A stretch of DNA of 64,000 nt. Source: an uncultured Bacteroidales bacterium (GTDB lineage: Bacteria > Bacteroidota > Bacteroidia > Bacteroidales > ML635J-15). The stretch spans positions 1-64,000 of the forward strand of contig CALDKB010000016.1 in assembly GCA_937899245.1 (NCBI GenBank), in the 5' to 3' direction. Of the stretch, positions 44,569 to 53,059 are shown in pieces. The translations under genes were made by a program, and so were the position numbers. Within the stretch, counting starts at the first letter, position 1; every line of letters begins with the position of its first letter. The notes beneath the pieces are model-generated. The model had not been told where the DNA came from and ran no database searches. It worked only from the letters and a program-made list of their open reading frames with translations.

Positions 44569-46230
44569 TTACTTCGCAATAACTATCACCTCTCCATTAT
44601 CATCCAACATATATTTTGTATGTTCATCGGGACCTGTAATCTGTGGCAAAAGCTTATCTTCGATGTCCTGCGCCTGATAAATCGTATCGAGTGTTACAAC
44701 GCCATCTTTAACAATTGTAAGTCGAGGATTGAGCAAGAAACTTGTGTTAGCCATTTTTTTCATTAGAGCAGCTGTGTCCTTGGCTACCTTATCGTAATAT
44801 GTAAGCCCATTGTTTCGCATATATGCCTCAAGTTCGTTTGCACTGTTACTTGAAACAATTATGTACAATGGAACTTTATTTAACACTTCCCTATTATAAT
44901 ACAAAGTTTGTAATGTGGCCTGATCGCATCCTATGCAGCCCTCTCCGTATAAAGTAAGAATCTTATATGTGGATTCCTTTATGTCCATCTGCGATTTTAC
45001 AAAGTTGATTGAAGGACAACCGTTTATCAAAGCATTTTTTCTGGTTTCAACTCTCTGTTTCATCGACTGTAAAACAAATTTGCATGAATCTATATACTTG
45101 TTATAATCGCGGTCTGTTTTAACCAGTTTAAGATAATTAACAGTAATGACAGAATCATTCTTTTTGCGTATGTCAAGTAATATTTCCTTATTCGATAAAG
45201 ACGGGAAATACTCATTGTCGTACATTTCTCCTAAATATTGGAAGTTTTTGTCGGCAAATATTAGCCCATGTTTTATTTCTCCATATATATTTTCGTTGAA
45301 AAATATAGGACTTACATATACTTGATTGCACTCGTCATATCCTACTTGTCCATAGGAAAATGGAACTTCATAGCCGTATTCGGCAGGATATGAAAGCGGC
45401 ATTATACTATCGACCAAAGCAGATTTACAATAATGCTCAATAACACTATCATTTTCAAAATCCCACTCAAACGCCGAAGATGAATACGGATACCTGAATA
45501 TTGGTAGATTGTTTGCCGATTTAGTTATCCATAGAAAAATGTATGTAGGATAATACATACCTTCCTTAATGTATGCAAATTTCCTATGCTTAGAAATATG
45601 ATATTTATTTTCTTTTGTATCCATGCGAATTCCTAATGGCAATGGTTTCTCAACCGACTCTTTAGTTCCAAGCAATCCATACGAATCAGAACGAGTACTG
45701 CACGAAATTATGTTACCTCGGCAAAAGATAAAATTGTAATTTTGCGGTGGAATAAGTTTATTTATGTCATATTTGTAATTGTTCAGTTCTTCCTGATCAA
45801 TATCGTACCCATATATTTTCTTGACATTTCCATCCCAGTCAATAAGTCTCAACGCCTGCGGCGTTTCTAGTTCCATTCCCCCATGAAGGTTTGAACAACC
45901 GACAAAAATACTATCCTTTCCTATATAATAATGATATCTCATCATATACGAAGAATCAACTAGTATATCGTGAATCTTTTCTCCGCTTTCCAATTCATAA
46001 AAGGACAGATGACAAAACCCCATATTTAATGCCAACACATCCTTGCCGTCAATATTAATCAATTGCCGACATGTCTGGACATATTTACCTCTGTCCTCTT
46101 CGGCAAGTAGAATCTCCTGTGTCTTATAAACCTCGTAGTCGTAAACAAATTTTTCCTTCGGTTTAGTATTATCCCTACACGAAAAAAGCGCAACCAACGA
46201 TATGATTAGCAATAACAATTTTCTATTCAT
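44569..46230 (-). CDS. Propeller-like lipoprotein with thioredoxin-like C-terminus, paralogue B
   Basis: 553 residues, about two-thirds identical by eye to paralogue A over its whole length. The first ~50 residues are almost the same (MNRKLLLLIISLVALFSC, EVYKTQEILLAEEDRGK). Same architecture: lipobox, propeller-like region, then a thioredoxin-like end with CIGC (YKILTLYGEGCIGCDQAT). The middle and the CxxC surroundings vary most, which suggests different partners. It follows a small lipoprotein gene by 76 bases; a hairpin with arms GCGAG / CTCGC (46251-46272) lies in that gap. Confidence 0.75.
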   Translation of the reverse strand: MNRKLLLLIISLVALFSCRDNTKPKEKFVYDYEVYKTQEILLAEEDRGKYVQTCRQLINIDGKDVLALNMGFCHLSFYELESGEKIHDILVDSSYMMRYHYYIGKDSIFVGCSNLHGGMELETPQALRLIDWDGNVKKIYGYDIDQEELNNYKYDINKLIPPQNYNFIFCRGNIISCSTRSDSYGLLGTKESVEKPLPLGIRMDTKENKYHISKHRKFAYIKEGMYYPTYIFLWITKSANNLPIFRYPYSSSAFEWDFENDSVIEHYCKSALVDSIMPLSYPAEYGYEVPFSYGQVGYDECNQVYVSPIFFNENIYGEIKHGLIFADKNFQYLGEMYDNEYFPSLSNKEILLDIRKKNDSVITVNYLKLVKTDRDYNKYIDSCKFVLQSMKQRVETRKNALINGCPSINFVKSQMDIKESTYKILTLYGEGCIGCDQATLQTLYYNREVLNKVPLYIIVSSNSANELEAYMRNNGLTYYDKVAKDTAALMKKMANTSFLLNPRLTIVKDGVVTLDTIYQAQDIEDKLLPQITGPDEHTKYMLDDNGEVIVIAK

Positions 46231-46306
46231 GACATTTTATTTGTAATATATGCGAGACACATATGCGCCTCGCTTATGTTAATAATTATTTCTTTATTTT
46301 GTATGA

Positions 46307-46723
46307 TTACGGTTGTAGAATTGCAACATTATTTTCATGTACTATAGGCTCTGTACCTGTTAACCATGTTGGACAACCATTGCTAACCCAACAATTTGTT
46401 GGGTCTCCTGTACATTCATATCTATCAAGATAGCCTTCTGGGGTATAGTACGCATGCAAGGTTCCGTCATATGGTCTTTCATGTTGCCTAGTTTGTGGTA
46501 GTTGGTAGATTTCTAAGTACTTGTTTGTCGGATCGTTTTCGTCAACATACAAATCTCCTATATATCCATATTCATCCACATAACCTTTCTGCATCAGCAC
46601 AAAGTTTGCATGTTTCAGATTGATGGCTGCGTTATTTTCAACTACATCTGCAACATTTTCCTTTTCGCAGGATGTCAACACAAACGCCGTTAATACGGCT
46701 AATATCAATGCTAATTTATTCAT
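46307..46723 (-). CDS. Small cysteine-containing lipoprotein
   Basis: 138 residues. Lipobox LTSC (cysteine ~19). The mature part is acidic and aromatic (YVDEYGYIGDLYVDEND) and ends with CTGDPTNCWVSNGCPTW, three cysteines in 14 residues. No family is recognised. In other Bacteroidota, propeller lipoproteins are often next to small exported peptides such as NVEALA proteins, so this may be a substrate or partner of the two paralogues downstream; this is inference from arrangement only. Confidence 0.7.
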   Translation of the reverse strand: MNKLALILAVLTAFVLTSCEKENVADVVENNAAINLKHANFVLMQKGYVDEYGYIGDLYVDENDPTNKYLEIYQLPQTRQHERPYDGTLHAYYTPEGYLDRYECTGDPTNCWVSNGCPTWLTGTEPIVHENNVAILQP

Positions 46724-47428
46724 TGTTATTCAACTTGGGATTTTTTAGGTCTTGCAACAACTCCCATAATGAATTGCAATCCATTTTGTATTTCCATTCA
46801 GCAAATACAATGCTCAAACTTTGCCCACTAATTCATACAAATTTAAAGTGGGCAGGATTAGCCTCCGTGCAATATGCCATTTAAATGAAGCAGATTCCAA
46901 CTATTTATAATATTTGTATTCATAATATTCATCAATCCTATGGCGTTTATTATTACGCTACAAATATAGTAAGTTTTTGAATATGACATATATATATTGA
47001 TATATTTTTGCAAAAACATCACAACAGATTGAACGCCAATGCAATGTGCTAATTTTCAAAATTTTACTAATAATCAACTTTTTAAATACATTAACAGGAG
47101 TTTATTGTATATATAATCAAAAATTATAAACAAACCAAATTTAACAAAATTGATTTTTGCTAATAATGCAAAAAAATAGGGGGGTAAAAGTTGATTTTTA
47201 CTGTCGAAAATGGCGAGTTTGTTGTAGAAAGATGTTCTGTATTCAGGAATCCCATATGCGGCTTCGATTCCGTTCATTCTGCATTCCCCCAGGTTGTTTG
47301 TCTCATATTATCGAAATTCCAAGTGCCATCCCCCTTTCTCCCTTTGTTGATAAAAACACAAAAAATCAATTCGTTCCGAAATGCTTTTTTTACTAATTTT
47401 ACAGCCATATTTTTAAATGTATAACACT
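46724..47428. other. Long AT-rich gap between divergent genes
   Basis: No convincing gene. TATATTTG on the minus strand (46961-46968) is the best promoter for the small lipoprotein and implies a leader of about 230 bases. The leader holds a stem TGCCCACT / AGTGGGCA (46822-46829 and 46846-46853). On the plus strand, TAATTTTA near 47394 is a weak -7 element for hutU. Short reading frames in 47157-47424 lack family features. Confidence 0.5.
46961..46968 (-). promoter_or_regulatory. -7 promoter element upstream of the small lipoprotein
   Basis: TATATTTG on the minus strand, 237 bases before the ATG at 46723; the only good match in the gap. Confidence 0.4.
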
Positions 47429-49441
47429 ATGATTACAAAGGAAGAATTTCAGAAGTTAATATTGCAGGGTATTCCCGATGAACTGCCGGAACCTGCTGTG
47501 TATGAACCCGAAATAAACCACGCACCTATAAGGAAGCAGATTCTTACAAACGATGAAAAGAAACTCGCAATAAGAAACGCTCTCCGCTATTTCCCGGCTA
47601 AATTCCACAAGACTCTTGCTCCCGAATTCAAGAACGAGTTGGAAACCTACGGCAGAATCTATATGTACCGCTTCCGCCCAAAATACAAGATGTTCGCACG
47701 CGACATAACCTGGTTCCCCCACAAGAGCACTCAGGCTGCCGCAATTATGCTTATGATTTCCAATAACTTGGATTATGCTGTTGCCCAGCATCCGCACGAA
47801 CTTATCACATACGGCGGCAATGGCGCTGTTTTCCAGAACTGGGCTCAGTACCTGCTCACAATGCAGTATCTTGCCAACATGACCGATGAGCAGACTTTGG
47901 TAATGTATTCTGGCCACCCGATGGGACTTTATCCGTCGCACAAGGATGCTCCGCGCGTTGTGGTAACCAACGGTATGGTAATTCCAAACTACTCGAAGCC
48001 AGATCATTGGGAGAAATTCAATGCAATGGGCGTATCGCAGTACGGTCAGATGACTGCCGGTTCATACATGTATATCGGTCCTCAGGGTATCGTTCACGGA
48101 ACAACAATCACCGTTCTTAATGCTTGCCGCAAGATTGCTAAGCACGGCGAAGGTCCTGAAGGTCGTTTGTTTGTAACTGCAGGTCTTGGTGGCATGAGCG
48201 GTGCTCAGCCAAAGGCTGCAAATATTGCAGGCGTTGTAAGTATTTGTGCTGAAATCAACCCGAAGGCAGCTTATAAGCGCTTTGAACAGGGCTGGGTAGA
48301 CGAAATAATTGACAATGTCGACAAGGCAATTGATACTGCTATCGAATGGCAGAGCAAGAAACAGCGTCGCTCAATAGCATATTTGGGTAATGTCGTTGAC
48401 TTGTGGGAACGTCTTGCAGAAAGAGGCGTTAAGGTTGACTTGGGAAGCGACCAGACCTCGTTGCACAATCCTTGGGCTGGCGGTTACTATCCAGTAGGAC
48501 TTTCTTACGACGAATCACGCGATATGATGGCTCACAATCCTGAAAAGTTCAAGGAGGCAGTACAGGCTTCTTTGAGACGTCATGTAGCTGCAGTTAATAA
48601 ATTGGCTGCAAACGGAATGTATTTCTTCGACTACGGAAATGCTTTCTTGCTGGAAAGTTCACGTGCAGGCGCCGACATTATGGCTCCTAATGGAATAGAT
48701 TTCCGTTATCCGTCATACGTTCAGGATATTATGGGTCCAATGTGTTTCGACTACGGTTTCGGTCCGTTCCGTTGGGTTTGTACTTCCAGCTTGCCTGAAG
48801 ATTTGGAAGTTACGGATAATCTTGCAATGCAGGTCCTTGAGGAAATCGCTAAGGATGCTCCATCTGAAATTTCACAGCAGATGCGCGATAATATCCGTTG
48901 GATCAGCGAAGCAAAGGCAAATAAGCTTGTAGTTGGTTCGCAAGCCCGTATCCTTTATGCCGATGCTGAAGGTCGTATCAAGATTGCTAAGGCCTTCAAT
49001 GATGCTATTCGCGATGGCCGCTTGAAACAGCCGGTTGTTCTTGGTCGTGACCACCACGATGTTTCCGGTACCGATTCTCCGTTCCGTGAGACTTCAAATA
49101 TCTACGATGGTAGCAAGTTTACGGCCGACATGGCTATACAGAATGTTATTGGTGACTCTTTCCGTGGCGCAACTTGGGTTTCTATCCACAATGGCGGCGG
49201 CGTTGGCTGGGGCGAAGTTATGAATGGCGGTTTCGGCATGGTTCTCGATGGTAGCGCAGATGCTGAACGTCGTTTGAAACTTATGCTGCTCTGGGATGTC
49301 AACAATGGCATAAGCCGTAGAAGCTGGGCTCGCAACGATGGCGCTGTATTCGCAATCAAGCGCGCTATGGAGGAATATCCTGAAATGAAGGTTACAATTC
49401 CGAATTTTGCAGACGACGATTTAATAAACGGTTTGTATTAA
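47429..49441 (+). CDS. hutU: Urocanate hydratase
   Basis: 670 residues from the ATG at 47429 (an ATG four codons earlier is possible). It converts urocanate to imidazolone propionate in histidine breakdown and needs tightly bound NAD+. The Bacteroidota-type long form is recognised by ITYGGNGAVFQNWAQYLL (~125), YSGHPMGLYPSH (~160), GTTITVLNACRKI, the NAD-binding VTAGLGGMSGAQPKAA (~250), and DLGSDQTSLHNPW (~350). The C-terminal domain carries GRDHHDVSGTDSPFRETS (~530) and HNGGGVGWGEVMNGGFGM (~590). Other hut genes are not next to it. Confidence 0.96.
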   Translation: MITKEEFQKLILQGIPDELPEPAVYEPEINHAPIRKQILTNDEKKLAIRNALRYFPAKFHKTLAPEFKNELETYGRIYMYRFRPKYKMFARDITWFPHKSTQAAAIMLMISNNLDYAVAQHPHELITYGGNGAVFQNWAQYLLTMQYLANMTDEQTLVMYSGHPMGLYPSHKDAPRVVVTNGMVIPNYSKPDHWEKFNAMGVSQYGQMTAGSYMYIGPQGIVHGTTITVLNACRKIAKHGEGPEGRLFVTAGLGGMSGAQPKAANIAGVVSICAEINPKAAYKRFEQGWVDEIIDNVDKAIDTAIEWQSKKQRRSIAYLGNVVDLWERLAERGVKVDLGSDQTSLHNPWAGGYYPVGLSYDESRDMMAHNPEKFKEAVQASLRRHVAAVNKLAANGMYFFDYGNAFLLESSRAGADIMAPNGIDFRYPSYVQDIMGPMCFDYGFGPFRWVCTSSLPEDLEVTDNLAMQVLEEIAKDAPSEISQQMRDNIRWISEAKANKLVVGSQARILYADAEGRIKIAKAFNDAIRDGRLKQPVVLGRDHHDVSGTDSPFRETSNIYDGSKFTADMAIQNVIGDSFRGATWVSIHNGGGVGWGEVMNGGFGMVLDGSADAERRLKLMLLWDVNNGISRRSWARNDGAVFAIKRAMEEYPEMKVTIPNFADDDLINGLY

Positions 49442-49447
49442 TTAGCT

Positions 49448-49495
49448 GGAAAAGTTGAAAGGCAAATCGATAACCTTTCAACTTTTCCCTTTTAT
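49448..49495 (+). terminator. Terminator of hutU
   Basis: A perfect 15-bp stem GGAAAAGTTGAAAGG / CCTTTCAACTTTTCC with an 11-base loop and a T-rich tail, just after the stop. Confidence 0.85.
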
Positions 49496-49504
49496 TAGTG
49501 TATT

Positions 49505-51568
49505 ATGAAAAATTTTATTTTGCCAATAATGATTTTGTCTATGGCGTTGTGTGTGTCATGCAATCGTGATAAGGAAGAAGAAGTTGTAATTCCATCGGAA
49601 TTCAGAATTCCAGATTCGGATGTCGAACGTACTGTTCGCAGCTTGAAGGAATATTGTAATGGAATGGACTATGTCCGTATCGAGAAGGGAGTATCGCAGG
49701 TGGCTGCATTATGGCAGCAGCAGGATGGAACTTCTGACGACTTTTACGATTTCTGCATGAATAATTTCCTGCTTGATTCGATAAAACGTGCGGAGGCATT
49801 TGACAAAATACAGCGCGACCTCGAGATTATATACGGCTATGGCAATACTATGACGCTTGCACTAATGGAGCCTTTGCATCTCGATATGGGCGAAGTCGAC
49901 TTCGTCGATGAGGCGATGGGCGCATATTCAACAACAGCTCATATTACCGAGGATTTGTTCGCCAACAAGATGGCTTTTTATATCGTGCTTAATTTCCCTT
50001 CATATTCGTTGAGCGAAAAGAAGGAACTTTGCGACAAATGGACACGTCAGGACTGGGCGTATGCACGCTTGGGCGACCGATTCACATCGCGTGTGCCGGC
50101 CGAATATGAGCAGGCTGCTAATGTAGCTATGACTAATGCGGACAATTACATTTCAAACTACAATATTTATATGGGAAATCTTGTCGATGGCAATTGGCAG
50201 ACTTTGTTCCCGAAGGACATGAAGCTAATCAGCCACTGGAATCTTCGCGATGAACTGAAATCTGATTATGCCGACAAGGACCATGGTTTGGAAAAGCAGC
50301 AGATGATTTATGACGTTATGCTTCATATTGTAAATCAGGACATACCGCAGGATGTTATCAATTCGGACAAATATCAGTGGAATCCACGCACCAATAAGCT
50401 GTATAAGGATGGATCCGAAATTTCAAGTCCGGCCGAACCTTTTGAAAGATATGCTTATATGCTTTATAATTTCAAGGCGTTGTCGGCTATGGACAAGTTC
50501 AATTCTGTTTATCCAACTTATATCGAGCGCGCGTTCGACGAATCCATGGAATTAACTCAGGAGGAAGTGGAGTCTCTGTTCATCAACTTTATTTCGGCTC
50601 CCGAAATCGCACAGGTCGGTCAGTTGATATCTAAGCGGCTTGGACGTCCGTTGCAGCCCTATGATATCTGGTATAACGGTTTTACTGCTCGCAACGACAT
50701 GAACGAAACTGCACTAAATAGCATTACACGTCAGCGTTATCCAAATCCAAAGGCTTTGGAACGTGACATTCCACGTATCCTTGCCGAATTGGGTTGGAGC
50801 CGCGAGAAGGCAAATTATATTGCTCCGAAAATTAGCGTCGATCCTGCGCGTGGTGCAGGCCATGCTTGGGGAAGCGAACGTAAGGGCGATGTTGCACACT
50901 TGAGGACTAGAATTGCAAATTCGGGTATGGACTATAAAGGATACAATATTGCTGTTCACGAACTTGGTCATTGTGTAGAGCAGACAATAACACTGTACGA
51001 TATCGACTATTATATGTTAAAGGGTGTGCCTAATACGGCATTTACCGAGGCTGTCGCTTTCATGTTTCAGGGTAGGGACTTACGATTGTTAGGAATGCCT
51101 AGCGGAAGCAATTCGGAGGAAAAGGAGGCAATGGCGGCTTTGGAAAACTGCTGGTCTGCATACGAAATCATGGGCGTCTCGTTAGTCGATTTGTATTCTT
51201 GGCGTTGGATGTACGACAATCCAGATGCAAATGCCCAGGAACTTTGCGATGCGGTGGTTTCTATTGCTAAGGATGTTTGGAATAAGTATTATGCACCAGT
51301 TTTTGGTGTAAAGGATACTCCAATTCTTGCAATTTATTCGCACATGATTGATTCTCCGTTGTATCTTGCAAATTATCCTGTTGGTCATTTGATTGACTAT
51401 CAAATTGAATCGTATATGGCCGACAAACCATTTGCCGAAGAACTTACAAGAATGTTGCTTCAAGGTTCGATTACCCCGCAGGCTTGGATGAAGGGCGCTG
51501 TTGGTTCTGAAATCTCTGGCGACCCGACTTTGGCTGGCGTGCGTAGGGCTTTGGCAGTAATCAAATAA
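49505..51568 (+). CDS. HExxH metallopeptidase-like lipoprotein
   Basis: 687 residues. Lipobox LCVSC (cysteine ~19), so lipid-anchored. Zinc motif HELGHCVEQ (~480) with a glutamate 26 residues after the second histidine (FTEAVAF), the spacing of gluzincins such as M3 or M2 peptidases. The rest is long and helical (YAYARLGDRFTSRV, YAYMLYNFKALSAM), also like M3. Bacteroidota have related uncharacterised lipoproteins. It probably cleaves peptides in the periplasm or at the surface; substrate is unknown. Separated from hutU by a terminator, and no clear -7 element is visible in the short gap. Confidence 0.75.
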   Translation: MKNFILPIMILSMALCVSCNRDKEEEVVIPSEFRIPDSDVERTVRSLKEYCNGMDYVRIEKGVSQVAALWQQQDGTSDDFYDFCMNNFLLDSIKRAEAFDKIQRDLEIIYGYGNTMTLALMEPLHLDMGEVDFVDEAMGAYSTTAHITEDLFANKMAFYIVLNFPSYSLSEKKELCDKWTRQDWAYARLGDRFTSRVPAEYEQAANVAMTNADNYISNYNIYMGNLVDGNWQTLFPKDMKLISHWNLRDELKSDYADKDHGLEKQQMIYDVMLHIVNQDIPQDVINSDKYQWNPRTNKLYKDGSEISSPAEPFERYAYMLYNFKALSAMDKFNSVYPTYIERAFDESMELTQEEVESLFINFISAPEIAQVGQLISKRLGRPLQPYDIWYNGFTARNDMNETALNSITRQRYPNPKALERDIPRILAELGWSREKANYIAPKISVDPARGAGHAWGSERKGDVAHLRTRIANSGMDYKGYNIAVHELGHCVEQTITLYDIDYYMLKGVPNTAFTEAVAFMFQGRDLRLLGMPSGSNSEEKEAMAALENCWSAYEIMGVSLVDLYSWRWMYDNPDANAQELCDAVVSIAKDVWNKYYAPVFGVKDTPILAIYSHMIDSPLYLANYPVGHLIDYQIESYMADKPFAEELTRMLLQGSITPQAWMKGAVGSEISGDPTLAGVRRALAVIK

Positions 51569-51592
51569 ATACGTCTATATAATGATGTGCAT

Positions 51593-51622
51593 AATGGAAG
51601 CCGTTTGGCTTCCATTTTTTTT
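51593..51622 (+). terminator. Terminator of the metallopeptidase gene
   Basis: AATGGAAGCC / GGCTTCCATT stem with a 4-base loop and eight T. It is directly followed by a second hairpin. Confidence 0.85.
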
Positions 51623-51647
51623 GCATGGACAGAAATATCCATGCAAA
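51620..51647. other. Second hairpin in tandem with the terminator
   Basis: TTTGCATGGA / TCCATGCAAA perfect 10-bp stem with an 8-base loop, starting in the T run of the first hairpin. It may be a further terminator (A-rich on its 3' side, so more effective on the minus strand) or a regulatory structure before the ssb genes. Confidence 0.5.
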
Positions 51648-51836
51648 AGTTTAATTGATTTGTCTTTGCTTAACTGCTTGTGCTGTAGTTGTGTATCCGT
51701 GTATAAGCGACAAGAAACGAATAATAAACGAAAGCAAACGTTTATAAACCGACTCACATTTTCGAAACTCCCGACTTTTGCATCGGATTTCAAAACGAAG
51801 TCCGAACAAAATGTTTAACTCAAAAATTTTAATGTT

Positions 51837-52202
51837 ATGAATTTAAGAAATCGCGTACAACTGATTGGCAACCTAGGCTCGCAGCCACAGGTTAAGGAAT
51901 TTGAAAATGGTAAGAAACTCGCACGCTTCTCGCTTGCAACTACAGATGTTTATAAAAAAGATGGCAAGTATGTGCGTGATACGCAGTGGCATAATGTAGT
52001 CGCATGGAACAAGACCGTTGAAGTTTTGCAGAATCGCGAAATATCTACAGGTAGTGAAGTCATTGTTATCGGTAGTGTTATAAGTAGCAGGTACACCGAT
52101 GCTAATGGTAACGTGCGTAATGTGTCGGAAATAACAGCCGACAGTATTATGGTCAGAAGGTTGAAGCGGGCAGAGTCGAAGCAAACACAGAATATCGCCT
52201 AG
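51837..52202 (+). CDS. Single-stranded DNA-binding protein, short paralogue 1
   Basis: 121 residues. OB fold of the SSB family: MNLRNRVQLIGNLGSQPQVKEFENGKKLARFSLATTD, then TQWHNVVAWNKTVEV, and GSEVIVIGSVISSRYTDANGNVRNVSEI. Such proteins coat single-stranded DNA in replication, repair and recombination. After the OB fold it ends with a short basic tail (KRAESKQTQNIA) and lacks the acidic DDxPF tip that recruits partner proteins. It is the first of three tandem paralogues. Confidence 0.88.
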   Translation: MNLRNRVQLIGNLGSQPQVKEFENGKKLARFSLATTDVYKKDGKYVRDTQWHNVVAWNKTVEVLQNREISTGSEVIVIGSVISSRYTDANGNVRNVSEITADSIMVRRLKRAESKQTQNIA

Positions 52203-52236
52203 TTTATTGAGTATAGTATTAATAAAAAAAGTAATT

Positions 52237-52602
52237 ATGGAAATTAAGAATTTTGTTCAGTTGATTGGCAACTTGGGTGCTGATCCGGTGGTTAGAGAAA
52301 CAAAAGTTGGTAAAGTAGCACGTTTTTCGTTGGCAACTACAGAGTTTTATCGCGAGAATGGCAAGATGAACAGCAAGACCGAATGGCATACTGTTGTCGC
52401 TTGGAATGCAAATGCTGATTTGGTTGCACAAAAGTGCACCAAAGGCACGGAGGTTATTCTGCTAGGTCGCCTGTCGAGTCGTAGCTACGAGGACCAAAAT
52501 AAGGTTAAGCGTTATGTTACCGAAGTTATTGTCAACGAAATAATCTGTCATGAACGGGCAAAGTCTTCTGCCGAACAAAAAGATGAACAATCATTTAATT
52601 AA
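52237..52602 (+). CDS. Single-stranded DNA-binding protein, short paralogue 2
   Basis: 121 residues from the ATG at 52237. Same OB fold (NFVQLIGNLGADPVVRETKVGKVARFSLATTEFY, KTEWHTVVAWN, GTEVILLGRLSSRSYEDQN). The tail (RAKSSAEQKDEQSFN) is polar and again without DDxPF. It lies 34 bases after paralogue 1 and 11 bases before paralogue 3. By eye it is clearly different from the other two, so the duplication is not recent. Confidence 0.87.
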   Translation: MEIKNFVQLIGNLGADPVVRETKVGKVARFSLATTEFYRENGKMNSKTEWHTVVAWNANADLVAQKCTKGTEVILLGRLSSRSYEDQNKVKRYVTEVIVNEIICHERAKSSAEQKDEQSFN

Positions 52603-52613
52603 AAGTAAGCATT

Positions 52614-52949
52614 ATGAATTTAAGAAATAGAGTACAACTTATTGGCAATTTGGGTTCAGACCCAAAATATGTTGAATTTCCAAATGGAATGAAAATGGCC
52701 AAGATTTCGGTGGCGACTTCGGATTATTTTCGTAAGAGCAATATCGTCGTAAAAGAAACACAATGGCATACAGTAGTCGTTTGGGGTAATCTGGCCGAAA
52801 TTGTAAGGGCAAATATGTCGAAGGGCTATGAAATTGTAGTAGATGGAAGTTTAAGACAGAATCGCTTTACAGATAAAAACGGTGTAGAGCAGCGTTCATA
52901 CGAGGTAATAGCAGACACCATATTGTTTAATAAACCCGAAAAATTATGA
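52614..52949 (+). CDS. Single-stranded DNA-binding protein, short paralogue 3
   Basis: 111 residues, the shortest of the three. It starts like paralogue 1 (MNLRNRVQLIGNLGSDPKYVEFPNGMKMAKISVATSDY) and contains KETQWHTVVVWGN and GYEIVVDGSLRQNRFTDKNGV. It ends almost at the end of the OB fold (NKPEKL), so no tail for partner binding is present. A hairpin CCTTGGGAA / TTCCCAAGG (52962-52984) follows. Confidence 0.87.
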   Translation: MNLRNRVQLIGNLGSDPKYVEFPNGMKMAKISVATSDYFRKSNIVVKETQWHTVVVWGNLAEIVRANMSKGYEIVVDGSLRQNRFTDKNGVEQRSYEVIADTILFNKPEKL

Positions 52950-52961
52950 AGAGATGATTTG

Positions 52962-52992
52962 CCTTGGGAATTTATTTCCCAAGGTACTTTTA
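52962..52992 (+). terminator. Hairpin after the ssb genes
   Basis: CCTTGGGAA / TTCCCAAGG perfect 9-bp stem with a 5-base loop and a short, interrupted T run; probably a weak terminator. Confidence 0.6.
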
Positions 52993-53017
52993 TTATGGAT
53001 TGCAAGTGAAAAATTAT

Positions 53018-53025
53018 TAATTTTG
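53018..53025 (+). promoter_or_regulatory. -7 promoter element of the helicase gene
   Basis: TAATTTTG, 34 bases before the ATG at 53060. Confidence 0.5.
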
Positions 53026-53059
53026 AAAAATTACAACGAAAAAAGAGTCGCAGTTGAAA

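Noticed and set aside
46672..47424. Short plus-strand frames in the gap before hutU
   Set aside because: They are poor in charged conserved patterns, overlap each other and have no promoter or start context.
36561..47428. A complete integrative element at tRNA-Leu
   Set aside because: No integrase, transposase, relaxase or repeated tRNA end was found; only the accessory character is supported.
51837..52949. Prophage origin of the three ssb genes
   Set aside because: No structural, lysis or integrase genes are near; helicase and DUF3127 look chromosomal.
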